From Alphaproteobacteria bacterium (GTDB lineage Bacteria > Myxococcota_A > UBA796 > UBA2385), in the NCBI GenBank assembly GCA_020632755.1, contig JACKEY010000024.1, forward strand, positions 1-48,725: 48,725 nucleotides of DNA, given 5' to 3'. Positions 23,466-32,506 of the stretch are shown here, in pieces; positions within the stretch are counted from its first letter, which is position 1; each line of letters begins with the position of its first letter. The position numbers and the translations under genes are program-made. The notes beneath the pieces were generated by a model. The model was given only the letters and a program-made list of their open reading frames with translations, ran no database searches and had not been told where the DNA came from.

Positions 23466-25208
23466 GTGCGCCCCTCCTCCGCCAGCTCTGCGTCCCCCGG
23501 ACCTGCCTCGGCAGGCCCGCGCTTCGCCCTCCGTCCCTACCAGCGGGACGCGATCGCCGCCGTGGTCCAGGCTCGTCGCGACGGCGTGCGGCGCATGGTG
23601 GTCTGCCTGCCGACCGGCGCCGGCAAGACCGTGATCTTCTCCGAGCTCGCGCGGCTGGCCCGCCGACCCGTGCTGGTCCTGGCCCACCGCCGCGAGCTGG
23701 TCCAGCAGGCCCGCGACAAGCTCGCCCGCGCGCTGCAGGACGACGGGGTGGTCGCCATCGAACAGGGCGACGACAGCGCGCATGACGAAGCCCGCGTCGT
23801 CGTGGCCAGCATCCGCTCCCTGCACCAGGACCGGCTGGCCCGGCTGCTCGCGGCGCGGGACTTCGGGCTCGTGGTCTACGACGAGTGCCACCACGCGACG
23901 GCCGACGACAACCAGCGGGTGCTGCGCACCCTGGGGGCCTTCGGCGACGACTGGTCGGGCACCCTGCTGGGCTTCACGGCGACCACCGCCCGGGGCGACG
24001 GCCAGGGCCTGGACCAGGTCTTCGAGCGCATCGTCTACACCCGCACCATCCACCAGATGGTCGACGACGGCTTCCTGGCCCCGCTGCGGGGCTACCGGAT
24101 CGCGACGGCCGCCGATCTGACCCACGTCGGGCTCACACGCAGCGACCTGGTGCTCGAAGAGCTGGCCGAAGCCGTCGACGTGCAGGAGCGGAACGCGCTG
24201 GTGGCGCGCGCCATCCAGGAGCTCGCCCGCGACCGGCGGACCATCGCCTTCTGCGTGACCGTCGCCCACGCCCGCAACCTCGCCCGGGCCCTCAACGCGG
24301 TGGGCGTCCCCTGCGGCATCGTCTACGGCGCCATGCCCGCCGACCGGCGCCAGCAGACCCTGGACGACTTCCGGGCCGGGCGGCTGGCCGCCGTCACGAA
24401 CGTCGGCGTGCTGACCGAGGGCTTCGACGATCCCAGCGTCTCCTGCATCGCCATGGCGCGTCCCACCCGGTCCGAGGGGCTCTACGCCCAGTGCGTGGGG
24501 CGTGGGACGCGGCTCGCGCCCGGCAAGACCGACTGCCTGGTGCTGGACTTCGTCGACCTGTCGGATCTGTCCCTGATGGGCCTGCCCGCGCTCGCGGGCC
24601 TGCCGCGCGACCTGGATCTGGAGGGCGGCCGGGTGGACGACGCCGAGCGGACCCTCGCCCGGCTGTTCGACCAGCATCCGGGGCTCGAGGTCGACCCCGG
24701 CACCATCACCCTCGGCGAGATCCAGCGGCGTGCCCGTGACTTCGATCCCCTGGCCCTCGGGCTGGACCCCGAGGTGCTCGCCATCAGCCCGAACCGCTGG
24801 GAGTCACTGGGCGCGCGCGGCCTGGTCCTGCACGCCTACTGGGGGCCCAAGGCTGCGCGGCGGGACCTGCTGTCGGAGATCCTGGTCCTCGACGGCGGCG
24901 GGCGCGGACGCCGCTGGCAGGTGCAGGTCGACGGCAAGGAGATGGCGCGCTTCTCCCACGTGCAGCAGGCCGTGGAAGCCGTCGATCACGAGGTCGGGCA
25001 GCGCGGTCCCGACAGCGCCCGCAGCGCGACCGAGCGGGCGGCCTGGCGCCGCGAGCCCGTGCCCGAGCCGCTGCGACAGGAATTGGTCTCCCTGGGGGCG
25101 AGCGGCTCGGTCGCGGATCGCGGTCAGGCCATGCGGCTCCTCTCCTTCCTGCGGCACGCCCGCCGCGGCCGCGTCGGCCGTCGGGCCGCACGCCCCGCCC
25201 TGCGATAG
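23466..25208 (+). CDS. DEAD/DEAH-box superfamily 2 helicase
   Basis: ATP-dependent nucleic-acid translocase, probably acting on DNA (RecQ/RecG-like or type-III/SSL2-like SF2 branch). Seen: Q-like LRPYQRDAI (22-30), Walker A PTGAGKT (49-55), motif Ia VLVLAHRRELVQQA (69-82), DECHH (139-143), motif III GFTATT (169-174), and in the second RecA-like domain VGVLTEGFDDPSVSCIAMARP plus the arginine finger QCVGRGTRL. A C-terminal region of about 200 residues with W-rich segments (WESLGARG, GRRWQVQVDG) is unassigned. GTG start; 580 residues. No neighbouring methylase or nuclease, so a restriction role is not supported. It is divergent from the bicupin gene. Confidence 0.85.
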   Translation: MRPSSASSASPGPASAGPRFALRPYQRDAIAAVVQARRDGVRRMVVCLPTGAGKTVIFSELARLARRPVLVLAHRRELVQQARDKLARALQDDGVVAIEQGDDSAHDEARVVVASIRSLHQDRLARLLAARDFGLVVYDECHHATADDNQRVLRTLGAFGDDWSGTLLGFTATTARGDGQGLDQVFERIVYTRTIHQMVDDGFLAPLRGYRIATAADLTHVGLTRSDLVLEELAEAVDVQERNALVARAIQELARDRRTIAFCVTVAHARNLARALNAVGVPCGIVYGAMPADRRQQTLDDFRAGRLAAVTNVGVLTEGFDDPSVSCIAMARPTRSEGLYAQCVGRGTRLAPGKTDCLVLDFVDLSDLSLMGLPALAGLPRDLDLEGGRVDDAERTLARLFDQHPGLEVDPGTITLGEIQRRARDFDPLALGLDPEVLAISPNRWESLGARGLVLHAYWGPKAARRDLLSEILVLDGGGRGRRWQVQVDGKEMARFSHVQQAVEAVDHEVGQRGPDSARSATERAAWRREPVPEPLRQELVSLGASGSVADRGQAMRLLSFLRHARRGRVGRRAARPALR

Positions 25209-25211
25209 CCC
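25206..25211 (+). promoter_or_regulatory. Candidate leaderless -10 (TAGCCC)
   Basis: The hexamer overlaps the TAG stop of the helicase gene; its T lies 12 nt before the ATG of the adaptor gene, which has no Shine-Dalgarno. The stop codon alone supplies TAG, so part of the match is automatic. Confidence 0.2.
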
Positions 25212-25217
25212 GGCACC

Positions 25218-26297
25218 ATGCGTCGCTTCGCTCCCCTGCTGCTCGTCCTCCTGGTCGCCCTGGCCTTCCTCGGCACCCTGGGCTTCCTGTGGAACCAGGC
25301 CCGCGAGACGCCGCAGACGGTGACCACCACGACGCCGCAGGTGCGGGACATCGTCCGCAAGACCGTCGCCACCGGCGCGATCGTCCCGCGCAGCGAGGTC
25401 GGCATCAAGCCGGCCGTCAGCGGCCTGGTCGCGGCGCTGCACGTCGAGCCGGGCCAGCTGGTCGAGCAGGGCGACCTGGTCGCGGAGATCCGCGTGGTCC
25501 CGGACAGCGGCCGGCTGGCCAGCGCCCAGGCGCGGGTGCGCGCAGCCGAGCTCAACCTGCAGGACGGGCGCCGGGAGCTCGACCGCACCGAGCGCCTGGC
25601 CGAAGAGTCCGCCGTGTCCCAGGCCGAGCTCGACCGCATGCGGTCCGAGTACACCCAGCGCGAGCAGGAGCTCGACGCGGCCCGGACCGATCTGCAGATC
25701 GTGCGCGACGGGGCCAGCCGGAAGTCGGGCGCAGTCTCGACCGAGGTGCGAGCCCCCGTGCGCGGCATGGTGCTGTCCGTGCCGGTCGAGCAGGGCTGGT
25801 CGGTCATCGAGACCAACACCTTCAACGAAGGCACCACCATCGCCACGGTCGCCGACATGGGCGACCTCATCTTCCAGGGCAAGGTCGACGAGAGCGAGGT
25901 GGGGCGCATCTCCGAAGGCATGGCCCTGTCGATCAAGATCGCGGCCTTCCCCGGGCGCACCTTCGACGGTGCGCTCGAGTACATCTCGCCCAAGGGCGTG
26001 CTGGACCAGGGGGCGGTGCAGTTCGAGATCCGCGCCGCGATCACCCCGCCGGACGACGTGTTCGTCCGGGCCGGCTCGTCGGCCAACGCCGACATCGTGC
26101 TGGACAAGCGCACCGAGGTGCTGGCCATCGAAGAAGCGGTGCTCCAGTTCGACGGCGAGACCCCCTACGTCGAAGTCCAGCAGGCGCCGCAGCAGTTCGC
26201 CCGGCGTGACGTCGCGCTCGGACTGTCCGATGGCATCTGGGTCCAGGTCGAGGACGGGGTCGCCCAGGACGATGTGCTCAAGCGCCCAGAAGGCTGA
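25218..26297 (+). CDS. HlyD/MFP-type periplasmic adaptor (efflux)
   Basis: Membrane-fusion protein linking an inner-membrane transporter to an outer-membrane channel; the MacA-like branch pairs with MacB-type ABC permeases. Seen: an N-terminal anchor helix (LLLVLLVALAFLGTLGFLW), first lipoyl-like half (GLVAALHVEPGQLVEQGDLVA written in two strands), an Arg/Glu/Ala-rich coiled-coil hairpin (about 95-165), the second lipoyl half (VRAPVRGMVLSVPVEQGW region) and a beta-barrel domain with VDESEVGRISEG. 359 residues, normal. The MacB-type permeases lie three genes upstream, so this may be their adaptor. The adjacent lipoprotein genes downstream look unrelated. Confidence 0.85.
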   Translation: MRRFAPLLLVLLVALAFLGTLGFLWNQARETPQTVTTTTPQVRDIVRKTVATGAIVPRSEVGIKPAVSGLVAALHVEPGQLVEQGDLVAEIRVVPDSGRLASAQARVRAAELNLQDGRRELDRTERLAEESAVSQAELDRMRSEYTQREQELDAARTDLQIVRDGASRKSGAVSTEVRAPVRGMVLSVPVEQGWSVIETNTFNEGTTIATVADMGDLIFQGKVDESEVGRISEGMALSIKIAAFPGRTFDGALEYISPKGVLDQGAVQFEIRAAITPPDDVFVRAGSSANADIVLDKRTEVLAIEEAVLQFDGETPYVEVQQAPQQFARRDVALGLSDGIWVQVEDGVAQDDVLKRPEG

Positions 26298-26321
26298 ACC
26301 CCTCGTGCTCCAGGAGACGAC

Positions 26322-27680
26322 GTGACGCTGCTGCTCTTGCTGACGCTGGCCTGCACCGACAAGGCGGCGGTGGACTCGGGGACGGGCGATGGCGCCGACT
26401 CCGGGCACCCCCCGACCGCGACCCGCCCGGCCGAGCCGGACCCGTGGGCGGCGCCGGGCGCCGAAGGCACGGCGCTGTGGGGCATCGCGGCGGGTGATCC
26501 GCGGCCCGACCGGGTGATCCTGGGGGCCCGCGCCGACGTCGAGCAGGCCACGCTGGTCGTGATGGCGGACGACGGCGCCGGCGGCTGGACCGAGGTGCAC
26601 CGCGAGACCCTGGACCGGGGCGATGGCGAGGTCTCGGTGCGTGCCGAGCTGTCGGGGCTGGTGGCCGACACGGTGTACGCCTACGCCTTCTACGAAGGGA
26701 CCGACACGAGCGGCGCCCGCAGCCCGGTGGGGCGGTTTCGCACGGCCCTCGACGACGGCGACTGGCGGGTCGTCACCGTGGGCGCGACCAGCTGCCTGGG
26801 CAACGCGAACCCGCCCTGGCCGTCGATGAGCCACGTCGCGGCCCTGGACCCCGACGTCTTCCTGCTGCTCGGGGACACGGTCTACGCCGACGGTGCGGTG
26901 ACCCTCGACGAGTACCGGGCCAAGTGGGACACCAACCTCGCGCTCTCCGGGCTGCGGGACACCCTGGCCGCGACCGGCACCGTGGCCACCTGGGACGACC
27001 ACGAGGTCGACAACAACTGGTCCTGGGACGCGGTCACGCCCGACCAGTACGACGCGGCCCTGACCGCCTACCGGGAGTCGCTGCCGCAGACGGTGGGCCC
27101 GACCGGTGGCGTCTGGCGCCAGATCCACTGGGGCCAGGTGCTCGACCTGTTCGTCCTCGACGTGCGCTCCGAGCGGGACGAAGACGCGGCCCTGTACATC
27201 GGCGCCGACCAGGAGGCGTGGCTGCTCGACGAGCTGACGTCCAGCTCCGCCGCCTTCAAGCTGGTGCTGACCTCGGTGCCCATCGTCGACTACAGCGACC
27301 TGTTCGGCTCGGCGGCGGGCGAGGACCGCTGGCAGGGCTGGCCGGAGCAGCGCACCCGCGTGCTGCAGGCGATCGACGACGCCGGCGTACGCGGGCTGTT
27401 GTGGGTGTCCGGCGACGTGCACCACGCGATGGTCCAGACCGTCGGGATCGAGGGCTCGGACCTGCCCGGCCAGGAACAGTGGGAGGTGACGGTCGGGTCG
27501 GCCGGCAGCACCCCCAACGTCGGCGCGGACCTCTACGAGAACGACGAGAGCCACTACCGGCTGCTGTTCAGCGACTGGAACTCGGTGCTGTTCACCCTCG
27601 ACCCCGGCACCGGTGAAGCCCACGTGCGCTTCGTCGGAGACGATGGCGCGGACATCGCGACGATCAGCCTGTACCTGTGA
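26322..27680 (+). CDS. PhoD-like alkaline phosphatase/phosphodiesterase lipoprotein
   Basis: Exported hydrolase that probably releases phosphate from phosphodiesters or monoesters outside the cytoplasm, with a calcium/iron centre in characterised PhoD enzymes. Seen: lipoprotein signal LLLLTLACTD with C11; an Asp-Ser-Gly linker (AVDSGTGDGADSG); an N-terminal fibronectin-like domain (LSGLVADTVYAYAF about 110-125); then the PhoD motifs GDTVYAD, TWDDHEVDNN and SGDVHHAM, in order and spacing. 452 residues, full length. GTG start with CAGGAG 5 nt upstream. Followed within 26 nt by the GH88/105-like gene. Inference: part of a surface polymer-degrading set. Firm on family, not on substrate. Confidence 0.88.
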   Translation: MTLLLLLTLACTDKAAVDSGTGDGADSGHPPTATRPAEPDPWAAPGAEGTALWGIAAGDPRPDRVILGARADVEQATLVVMADDGAGGWTEVHRETLDRGDGEVSVRAELSGLVADTVYAYAFYEGTDTSGARSPVGRFRTALDDGDWRVVTVGATSCLGNANPPWPSMSHVAALDPDVFLLLGDTVYADGAVTLDEYRAKWDTNLALSGLRDTLAATGTVATWDDHEVDNNWSWDAVTPDQYDAALTAYRESLPQTVGPTGGVWRQIHWGQVLDLFVLDVRSERDEDAALYIGADQEAWLLDELTSSSAAFKLVLTSVPIVDYSDLFGSAAGEDRWQGWPEQRTRVLQAIDDAGVRGLLWVSGDVHHAMVQTVGIEGSDLPGQEQWEVTVGSAGSTPNVGADLYENDESHYRLLFSDWNSVLFTLDPGTGEAHVRFVGDDGADIATISLYL

Positions 27681-27705
27681 CCCCCACCTGCGAACCTCGC
27701 CGCCC

Positions 27706-28887
27706 ATGACCTCCTTCGTCGCCCTGCTCCTTCTCTCCTGCACCGGCTCGAAGCCCGGGGACTCGGGTGCCGCGGACGACAGCGGCGCCGATGACAGCGG
27801 TGCGGGCGGGCTCGCGCCGGTGGAGACCCTCGCCATCGCCCAGGCCCTGGCGTCGAAGGGGGTGGATGCCTGGCCCGCCGAGCACCAGCTGCGGGACTGG
27901 ATGCAGACCGTGTGGGTGTTCGGCCTGCTGGCCCTCGACGACGCCGACGGCGGCCGTGTCGGGCACGACTACGCCGACGTGTGGATGGCCGACTGGCTGC
28001 CCGAGCTGCAGGCGCAGCTGGCGGCCGGCGACGCGCCCTTCGAGAGCAGCGACAGCACCAGCCCGGCGATCATCGCGGCGGCGCTGGACGACGACGCCTA
28101 CGCCGAGATCGTGGCCCAGTCAGACCAGTGGGTCCGGACGGACGCGCCCCGCACCGCAGGCGGGGCCTGGGAACACTGGGGACCCGATGCTCCCTTCGGA
28201 GTGCCCGACCAGGTCTGGATCGACAGCATGTTCATGCTCGGCCAGTACAGCATCGAACGCTACCGGGCGACCGGGGACGCTGCGTGGGCGGACCTGTTCA
28301 CCACCCAGTACCTGCTGTTCTCCGACCTGTGCCGGGACCCGGCCGACCAGCTCTACCGACATGCCTGGGACGAGCCGAGCGGCGACAACATCCCGACGGA
28401 AGCGGTGTACTGGAACCGGGGCAACTCCTGGGTGCTCTACGTCGGCGTCGAAGCGCTGCTGGTCTTCGGGCCCGACGCGGACCCGGCCCTGGCCGACGCT
28501 GTGAACGCCCACGCCCGGGCGGTGGCCGCCCTGCAGGATCCCGAGACCGGCCTGTGGCACACCGTGCTCAACAGCCCGCGCGGGGCCGACCCCGACAACT
28601 ACGTCGAGACCAGCGGCTCGGCGCTGCTGGCCACGTCCATCGCGCGCGGCGTGCGGGGCGGCGTGCTCGACCCCGACCTGGGCCAGGTGGTGCGTCCGGC
28701 CGTGGACGGCGTGCTGGCCATGATCGACGACGACGCGGACGGACCGGTGCTGACCGGCACCAGCTTCGGCACCAACCCCGGCGAGTACGAGATGTACGTG
28801 TCCGTGGTCACCATCGACGATCTGATCCTGGGCGTCGGCGCGGCGGTGCTGTTCCTGTCGCAGGTCGACGGGTGGGAGCAGCCGTGA
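27706..28887 (+). CDS. GH88/GH105-like unsaturated glucuronyl/galacturonyl hydrolase lipoprotein
   Basis: Predicted to remove the unsaturated uronic acid left at oligosaccharide ends by polysaccharide lyases. Seen: a short lipoprotein signal with C12 (SFVALLLLSCTGS), a DSG-rich linker (18-33), an (alpha/alpha)6-type helical body, the catalytic-Asp segment VWIDSMFML (D173, equivalent of the YteR Asp), and YWNRGNSW (235-242), matching the WGRGNGW signature of GH88/105. Family sizes are 370-400; the 393 residues fit. ATG chosen because it gives the lipoprotein signal; upstream in-frame codons do not. A heparinase II/III-like lyase gene overlaps its 3' end (GTGA), which supports a shared pathway. 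Confidence 0.8.
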   Translation: MTSFVALLLLSCTGSKPGDSGAADDSGADDSGAGGLAPVETLAIAQALASKGVDAWPAEHQLRDWMQTVWVFGLLALDDADGGRVGHDYADVWMADWLPELQAQLAAGDAPFESSDSTSPAIIAAALDDDAYAEIVAQSDQWVRTDAPRTAGGAWEHWGPDAPFGVPDQVWIDSMFMLGQYSIERYRATGDAAWADLFTTQYLLFSDLCRDPADQLYRHAWDEPSGDNIPTEAVYWNRGNSWVLYVGVEALLVFGPDADPALADAVNAHARAVAALQDPETGLWHTVLNSPRGADPDNYVETSGSALLATSIARGVRGGVLDPDLGQVVRPAVDGVLAMIDDDADGPVLTGTSFGTNPGEYEMYVSVVTIDDLILGVGAAVLFLSQVDGWEQP

Positions 28888-31220
28888 GCGGCTCGCTGCC
28901 CCTGGTGGGGCTGTCCGGCCTGCTCTGGCTGTCCGGCCTGTCGGCCTGCCGGGCGCCGGCCGGGGGCCAGCCCGTGGACTCGGGGGCAGGGGACACCGAC
29001 GCCGGCGACAGTGACGCAGGCGACAGCGGCGCGCCGGTGCGGCCCACGCCGACCCATCCCTTCGTGGCGGTCCAGGCCGACGACAGAGACGCCATCCTGG
29101 CCCGGATCGGCCAGGAACCCTGGGCCACCGTCTACGACCGCATCGTGGCCGAAGCGGACGAGGAGCTCCGGAGCTCGGACCACTGGGACCACGACGTCGA
29201 GGCGGACAACGCGATGACGGCCGAAGCCAACGCCTTCCTGGCGTGGCTGCACGACGACGGAGCGCGCGCCGACCGGGCGATCGAAGCCCTGTCGGCCATG
29301 CGCACGGACTTCGACACCAACCCCGAGTGGGACGTCAACATCCGGATGCCGCGGCCGCTCATCTGCGCGAGCAGCGCCTGGGACCTGCTGGTCGGCGGCG
29401 GTTTCCTGGACGAGGACCAGCAGCTGGCCCTGGCCGAGCCGATCACCTCGGTCACCGCCCAGTTCTTCGACGCCTACATCGACGACGACGCGGTGCGGCT
29501 GCAGCTGCTCGGCCTGTCCCAGAACAACCACCCGATCCGAACGGTGGCCGCCGTCGGCGTGCCGGCGCTGGTCTTCCCCGATCACCCGGACGCGCAGGAG
29601 TGGCTGGACTTCGCCGCCAGCGAGACCGCGTGGCTGCTGGGCGAGCAGGGGCTGTACATCCAGCCCGACGGCAAGGTGAGCGAGGGGCCCTACTACTTCG
29701 CCTTCGGGCTGCCCGCGGCGGTCGCCTTCCTGGTCGCAGCCGACGGCGCCCGGCTGGACGAGTGGCCCCTGACCTGGGACTGCCGCAACCGGAACCCGGT
29801 CGACCCCTGGGATGCCACGGCGGAGCTGTGCGACGACGGCGCGCCGCTCGTCTGGGAGAGCCCCCTCTACGACCCCTGGTTCCAGCGGGCCCTGACCTGG
29901 TCCCTGGCGACCCGGATGCCCGACGGCATGCGACCCCCGATCGCCGACGCGAACCTGGTGCAGCAGAACGGCGCCCAGGTCGTGGCCGCCTTCGCCGATC
30001 CCGCCCTGGACGACGATGCGTCCGCCTGGGTCTGGGACTGGCAGGACAACCGGTACTACCCGGCCGACACCACCCGGGGCTTCCCGCTGGGCATCCAGAC
30101 CCTGGCTCGGCTCGACGAAGACCGCGTGGCCGCTGCGGCGCCGCCTCCGTGGACCGACCGGCTGTTCCCCGACGGGGGCGAGGTCATGCTGCGCAGCGGC
30201 TGGGACGCCGACGCGCTGTGGCTGTCCTTCCTCGCCGAACAGGGGCCGGCCCGCAAGACGCTGCACGACCACGTGGACGGCCTGTCCTTCAGCCTCGCGG
30301 CCTACGGCGAGTACCTGCTGATCGACACCGGCTACTACAAGCCGAGCCCGCTGGACAACGCACGCACGGCGGACGCGGGCAGCCACAACGTGGTGCTGGT
30401 GGACGGCCAGGGAGCGCCGGACAAGGGGCTCTTGACCAACTGGGGGGACGCCGACGCCGCCCTGGCTGTGACCCTGCTCGACGACAGCGAGGCCTTCGCG
30501 GTGACCGGCGGCAGCCAGGCCTATGACACGGCCCAGGTCGAGCGGACCCTGGTCGTGGTGGACGACCGCTACGTGGTGGTGGCGGATCACCTGCGCAGCA
30601 CCGCCGACCCCGGGGCGCGGGCGTGGACCTTCCGGGTGCACGGCAACGCCGGCTACGACGCCGGCGGCAGCTACGCCCTCGGACCCGACGGGGCGCGGGT
30701 GGAGCGCGAGCTGGCGGGCGTCGACGTGGCGGTGCAGGCGACCCGCGGCGCGGTGGTCGTCGGCGAGCCCCCGCTGGTGGACGGTGAGCCCCCGCACGTG
30801 CACCAGTTCGACCTGGACCGCACGGTTGGCGCCCACGTGGTGGTCGACGCCACCGTCGACGCGGTCGAGCCCGCCCTGCTGTCGATCCTGGCGCCCTTCC
30901 GCGTGGGCAGCGCGGCCGACGACGGACCCCTGGCGCTGACGGCGCTCGACCTGGCGGATGGCCAGGCCGGGTTCCTGGTCGGCGACGACGTGGTGCTGGT
31001 CCGAGAAGACGCCGCCGCCACCGGGTTCCCCCTGCCCGACGGGCGGGTCGTCGAGACCGACGCGCGGCTGGTGGTGTGGACCGCCGGCGAGCGGTTCGTC
31101 GCAGTGGCCGGCACCCTGCTCGCAGTGGACGGGAACGCCCTGTGTGACAGCGCCCACGACTTCTCGATCTGCACCGATCGTGGCACCCACGGCCCACCGG
31201 CTCCCGCAGGACCGCGCTGA
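28884..31220 (+). CDS. Heparinase II/III-like polysaccharide lyase lipoprotein
   Basis: Predicted lyase that cleaves uronic-acid-containing polysaccharide (alginate, heparin-like or rhamnogalacturonan) by beta-elimination, leaving unsaturated ends. Seen: lipoprotein signal GLLWLSGLSAC with C22, an Asp/Gly/Ser linker (28-48), an N-terminal helical toroid with LLGLSQNNHPIRT (a family-like Asn-Asn-His segment), then the heparinase II/III C-terminal beta domain starting at FPDGGEVMLRSGW (about 428) with KTLHDHVDGLSFSLAAYG (about 457), typical of the PL12/15/17/21 group. The GTG start overlaps the GH88/105-like stop. Length 778 residues. Functionally it pairs with the preceding hydrolase. The exact PL family is not resolved. 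Confidence 0.8.
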   Translation: MSGSLPLVGLSGLLWLSGLSACRAPAGGQPVDSGAGDTDAGDSDAGDSGAPVRPTPTHPFVAVQADDRDAILARIGQEPWATVYDRIVAEADEELRSSDHWDHDVEADNAMTAEANAFLAWLHDDGARADRAIEALSAMRTDFDTNPEWDVNIRMPRPLICASSAWDLLVGGGFLDEDQQLALAEPITSVTAQFFDAYIDDDAVRLQLLGLSQNNHPIRTVAAVGVPALVFPDHPDAQEWLDFAASETAWLLGEQGLYIQPDGKVSEGPYYFAFGLPAAVAFLVAADGARLDEWPLTWDCRNRNPVDPWDATAELCDDGAPLVWESPLYDPWFQRALTWSLATRMPDGMRPPIADANLVQQNGAQVVAAFADPALDDDASAWVWDWQDNRYYPADTTRGFPLGIQTLARLDEDRVAAAAPPPWTDRLFPDGGEVMLRSGWDADALWLSFLAEQGPARKTLHDHVDGLSFSLAAYGEYLLIDTGYYKPSPLDNARTADAGSHNVVLVDGQGAPDKGLLTNWGDADAALAVTLLDDSEAFAVTGGSQAYDTAQVERTLVVVDDRYVVVADHLRSTADPGARAWTFRVHGNAGYDAGGSYALGPDGARVERELAGVDVAVQATRGAVVVGEPPLVDGEPPHVHQFDLDRTVGAHVVVDATVDAVEPALLSILAPFRVGSAADDGPLALTALDLADGQAGFLVGDDVVLVREDAAATGFPLPDGRVVETDARLVVWTAGERFVAVAGTLLAVDGNALCDSAHDFSICTDRGTHGPPAPAGPR

Positions 31221-31747
31221 TGGCGATCGCCCGCGACCACCTCGACGTGCTGGTGCTCCCGGCCGATCCGGACGGCGACATCGACGTCGATGCGGTGCGC
31301 GCGCTGTTCGACCAGTGGCAGGGCCAGGGGCTGCTGGCGTCCGGGACGGGCTCGCTGCGGCGCACCGCGGGGCCCCGCGCCTGGGCGCTGGTCCAGGGCG
31401 GCTTCTCGACAGTCTGGCTGGACCGGCCCGACCGCCCGACCCTGTACGCCAACCAGCTGGGGGGTTTCCGGGTGCCCTGTCCGCACTGCCGCGCGCCGAT
31501 GGCCCAGGCTTTCTCCCAGGCCACGCAGCGCTGGCGGGGTGGAGAGACCGCCGTCGTCGTCGAGTGTGGCGCCTGCGGCGTCCGGACACCGCTCTACGAC
31601 GTGCCCCTCTACCCGCCGGGTGGCTTCGCCCACGGGGCCGTGGTGTTCGCGGACGCCGGCAGCCTCGAGCCGTCCGGGACGGCCCTGCGCGAGCTGCGGA
31701 CCGCCCTGGCCGGCGTGCGCGTGGTCCTGCGCAGGCGAGGCAGCTGA
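31220..31747 (+). CDS. Small protein with CxxC...CxxC zinc ribbon
   Basis: Not recognised. Seen: a 175-residue soluble protein whose middle reads GGFRVPCPHCRAPM and, 33 residues on, VVECGACGVRTP, the two CxxC knuckles of a zinc ribbon. The N-terminal third (DIDVDAVRALFDQWQGQGL) is helical with a basic patch. Cys-rich ribbons often contact nucleic acid or another protein, but no function can be stated. ATG overlaps the preceding lyase stop (TGATG), so the two are coupled; the lyase is exported while this protein has no signal peptide, so the pairing may only be transcriptional. Confidence 0.55.
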   Translation: MAIARDHLDVLVLPADPDGDIDVDAVRALFDQWQGQGLLASGTGSLRRTAGPRAWALVQGGFSTVWLDRPDRPTLYANQLGGFRVPCPHCRAPMAQAFSQATQRWRGGETAVVVECGACGVRTPLYDVPLYPPGGFAHGAVVFADAGSLEPSGTALRELRTALAGVRVVLRRRGS

Positions 31748-31855
31748 TCGCCGTGCGGCGCCTGTTGCGCCGGCCTGCCGGAAGCCGGTTCGGGGGCGCT
31801 GGTCAGGGGCGCTGCAACGGGGCAGAGTGAGCGGGTCGGAGCCCGAGGAGCCGCC

Positions 31856-32485
31856 ATGCGCCCGCATCCCCACATGACCCCCAAGGACGTCGGCTGGATC
31901 GAGGTCGTCACCGGCTGCATGTTCAGCGGGAAGACCGAGGAGCTCATCCGCCGGGTGCGCCGGGCCCAGTACGCGCGGCTGCCGGTGGTGGTGTTCAAGC
32001 CCGCCATCGACGATCGCTACGCGGAAGACAGCGTCGGCAGCCACAGCGGGCAGCGCCTGCGCAGCTTCCAGATCACGCGGGCGGACGAGATCCCGCCGCT
32101 GGTCGGTGATGCCGCGGTCGTCGGCATCGACGAGGCCCAGTTCTTCGACGCCAGCCTGGTGCCGATCTGCGAGGAGCTCGCCAACGAGGGCCGCCGGGTC
32201 ATCGTGGCCGGCCTGGACATGGACTACCTGGGCAAGCCCTTCGAGCCGATGCCCCACCTGCTGGCGGTGTCCGAGTACATCCACAAGCAGCTGGCCATCT
32301 GTGTCGTCTGCGGCAACCCGGCCGATCGCAGCCAGCGCATCGTGCGCGGCGGGGCCCGGGTGCTGGTCGGCGAGACCGACGCCTACGAGGCCCGCTGTCG
32401 AAAGTGTTGGGACCCGGACAACTTCCAGCCGATCCAGGAAGCGCTCCCGGGCCTGGGCCCGAACCTGGCCGACGACCTGGACTAG
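31856..32485 (+). CDS. tdk: Thymidine kinase, type II (Tdk)
   Basis: Phosphorylates thymidine (and deoxyuridine) to dTMP in the nucleotide salvage pathway; cytoplasmic. Seen: P-loop TGCMFSGKTEEL (19-30), IDEAQFF with the catalytic Glu (about 95-101), the lasso-loop region, GLDMDYLGKPF, and the structural zinc Cys pairs AICVVCGNP and ARCRKC typical of the bacterial type II enzyme. 209 residues, standard. ATG start with GAGGAG upstream; an internal ATG at codon 7 (MTPKDVGW) is an alternative. Stands alone after a 108-nt gap. Confidence 0.95.
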   Translation: MRPHPHMTPKDVGWIEVVTGCMFSGKTEELIRRVRRAQYARLPVVVFKPAIDDRYAEDSVGSHSGQRLRSFQITRADEIPPLVGDAAVVGIDEAQFFDASLVPICEELANEGRRVIVAGLDMDYLGKPFEPMPHLLAVSEYIHKQLAICVVCGNPADRSQRIVRGGARVLVGETDAYEARCRKCWDPDNFQPIQEALPGLGPNLADDLD

Positions 32486-32494
32486 GCCGGGTGC

Positions 32495-32500
32495 TACGCT
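32495..32500 (+). promoter_or_regulatory. Candidate -10 of a leaderless promoter (TACGCT)
   Basis: TACGCT fits TANNNT and ends exactly 6 nt before the GTG of the receiver gene, which has no Shine-Dalgarno. No convincing -35 is seen. Confidence 0.4.
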
Positions 32501-32506
32501 GAGCGG

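Noticed and set aside
23466..25208. Helicase as part of a restriction system
   Set aside because: No methyltransferase, nuclease or specificity gene lies nearby and the C-terminal region has no nuclease motif seen.
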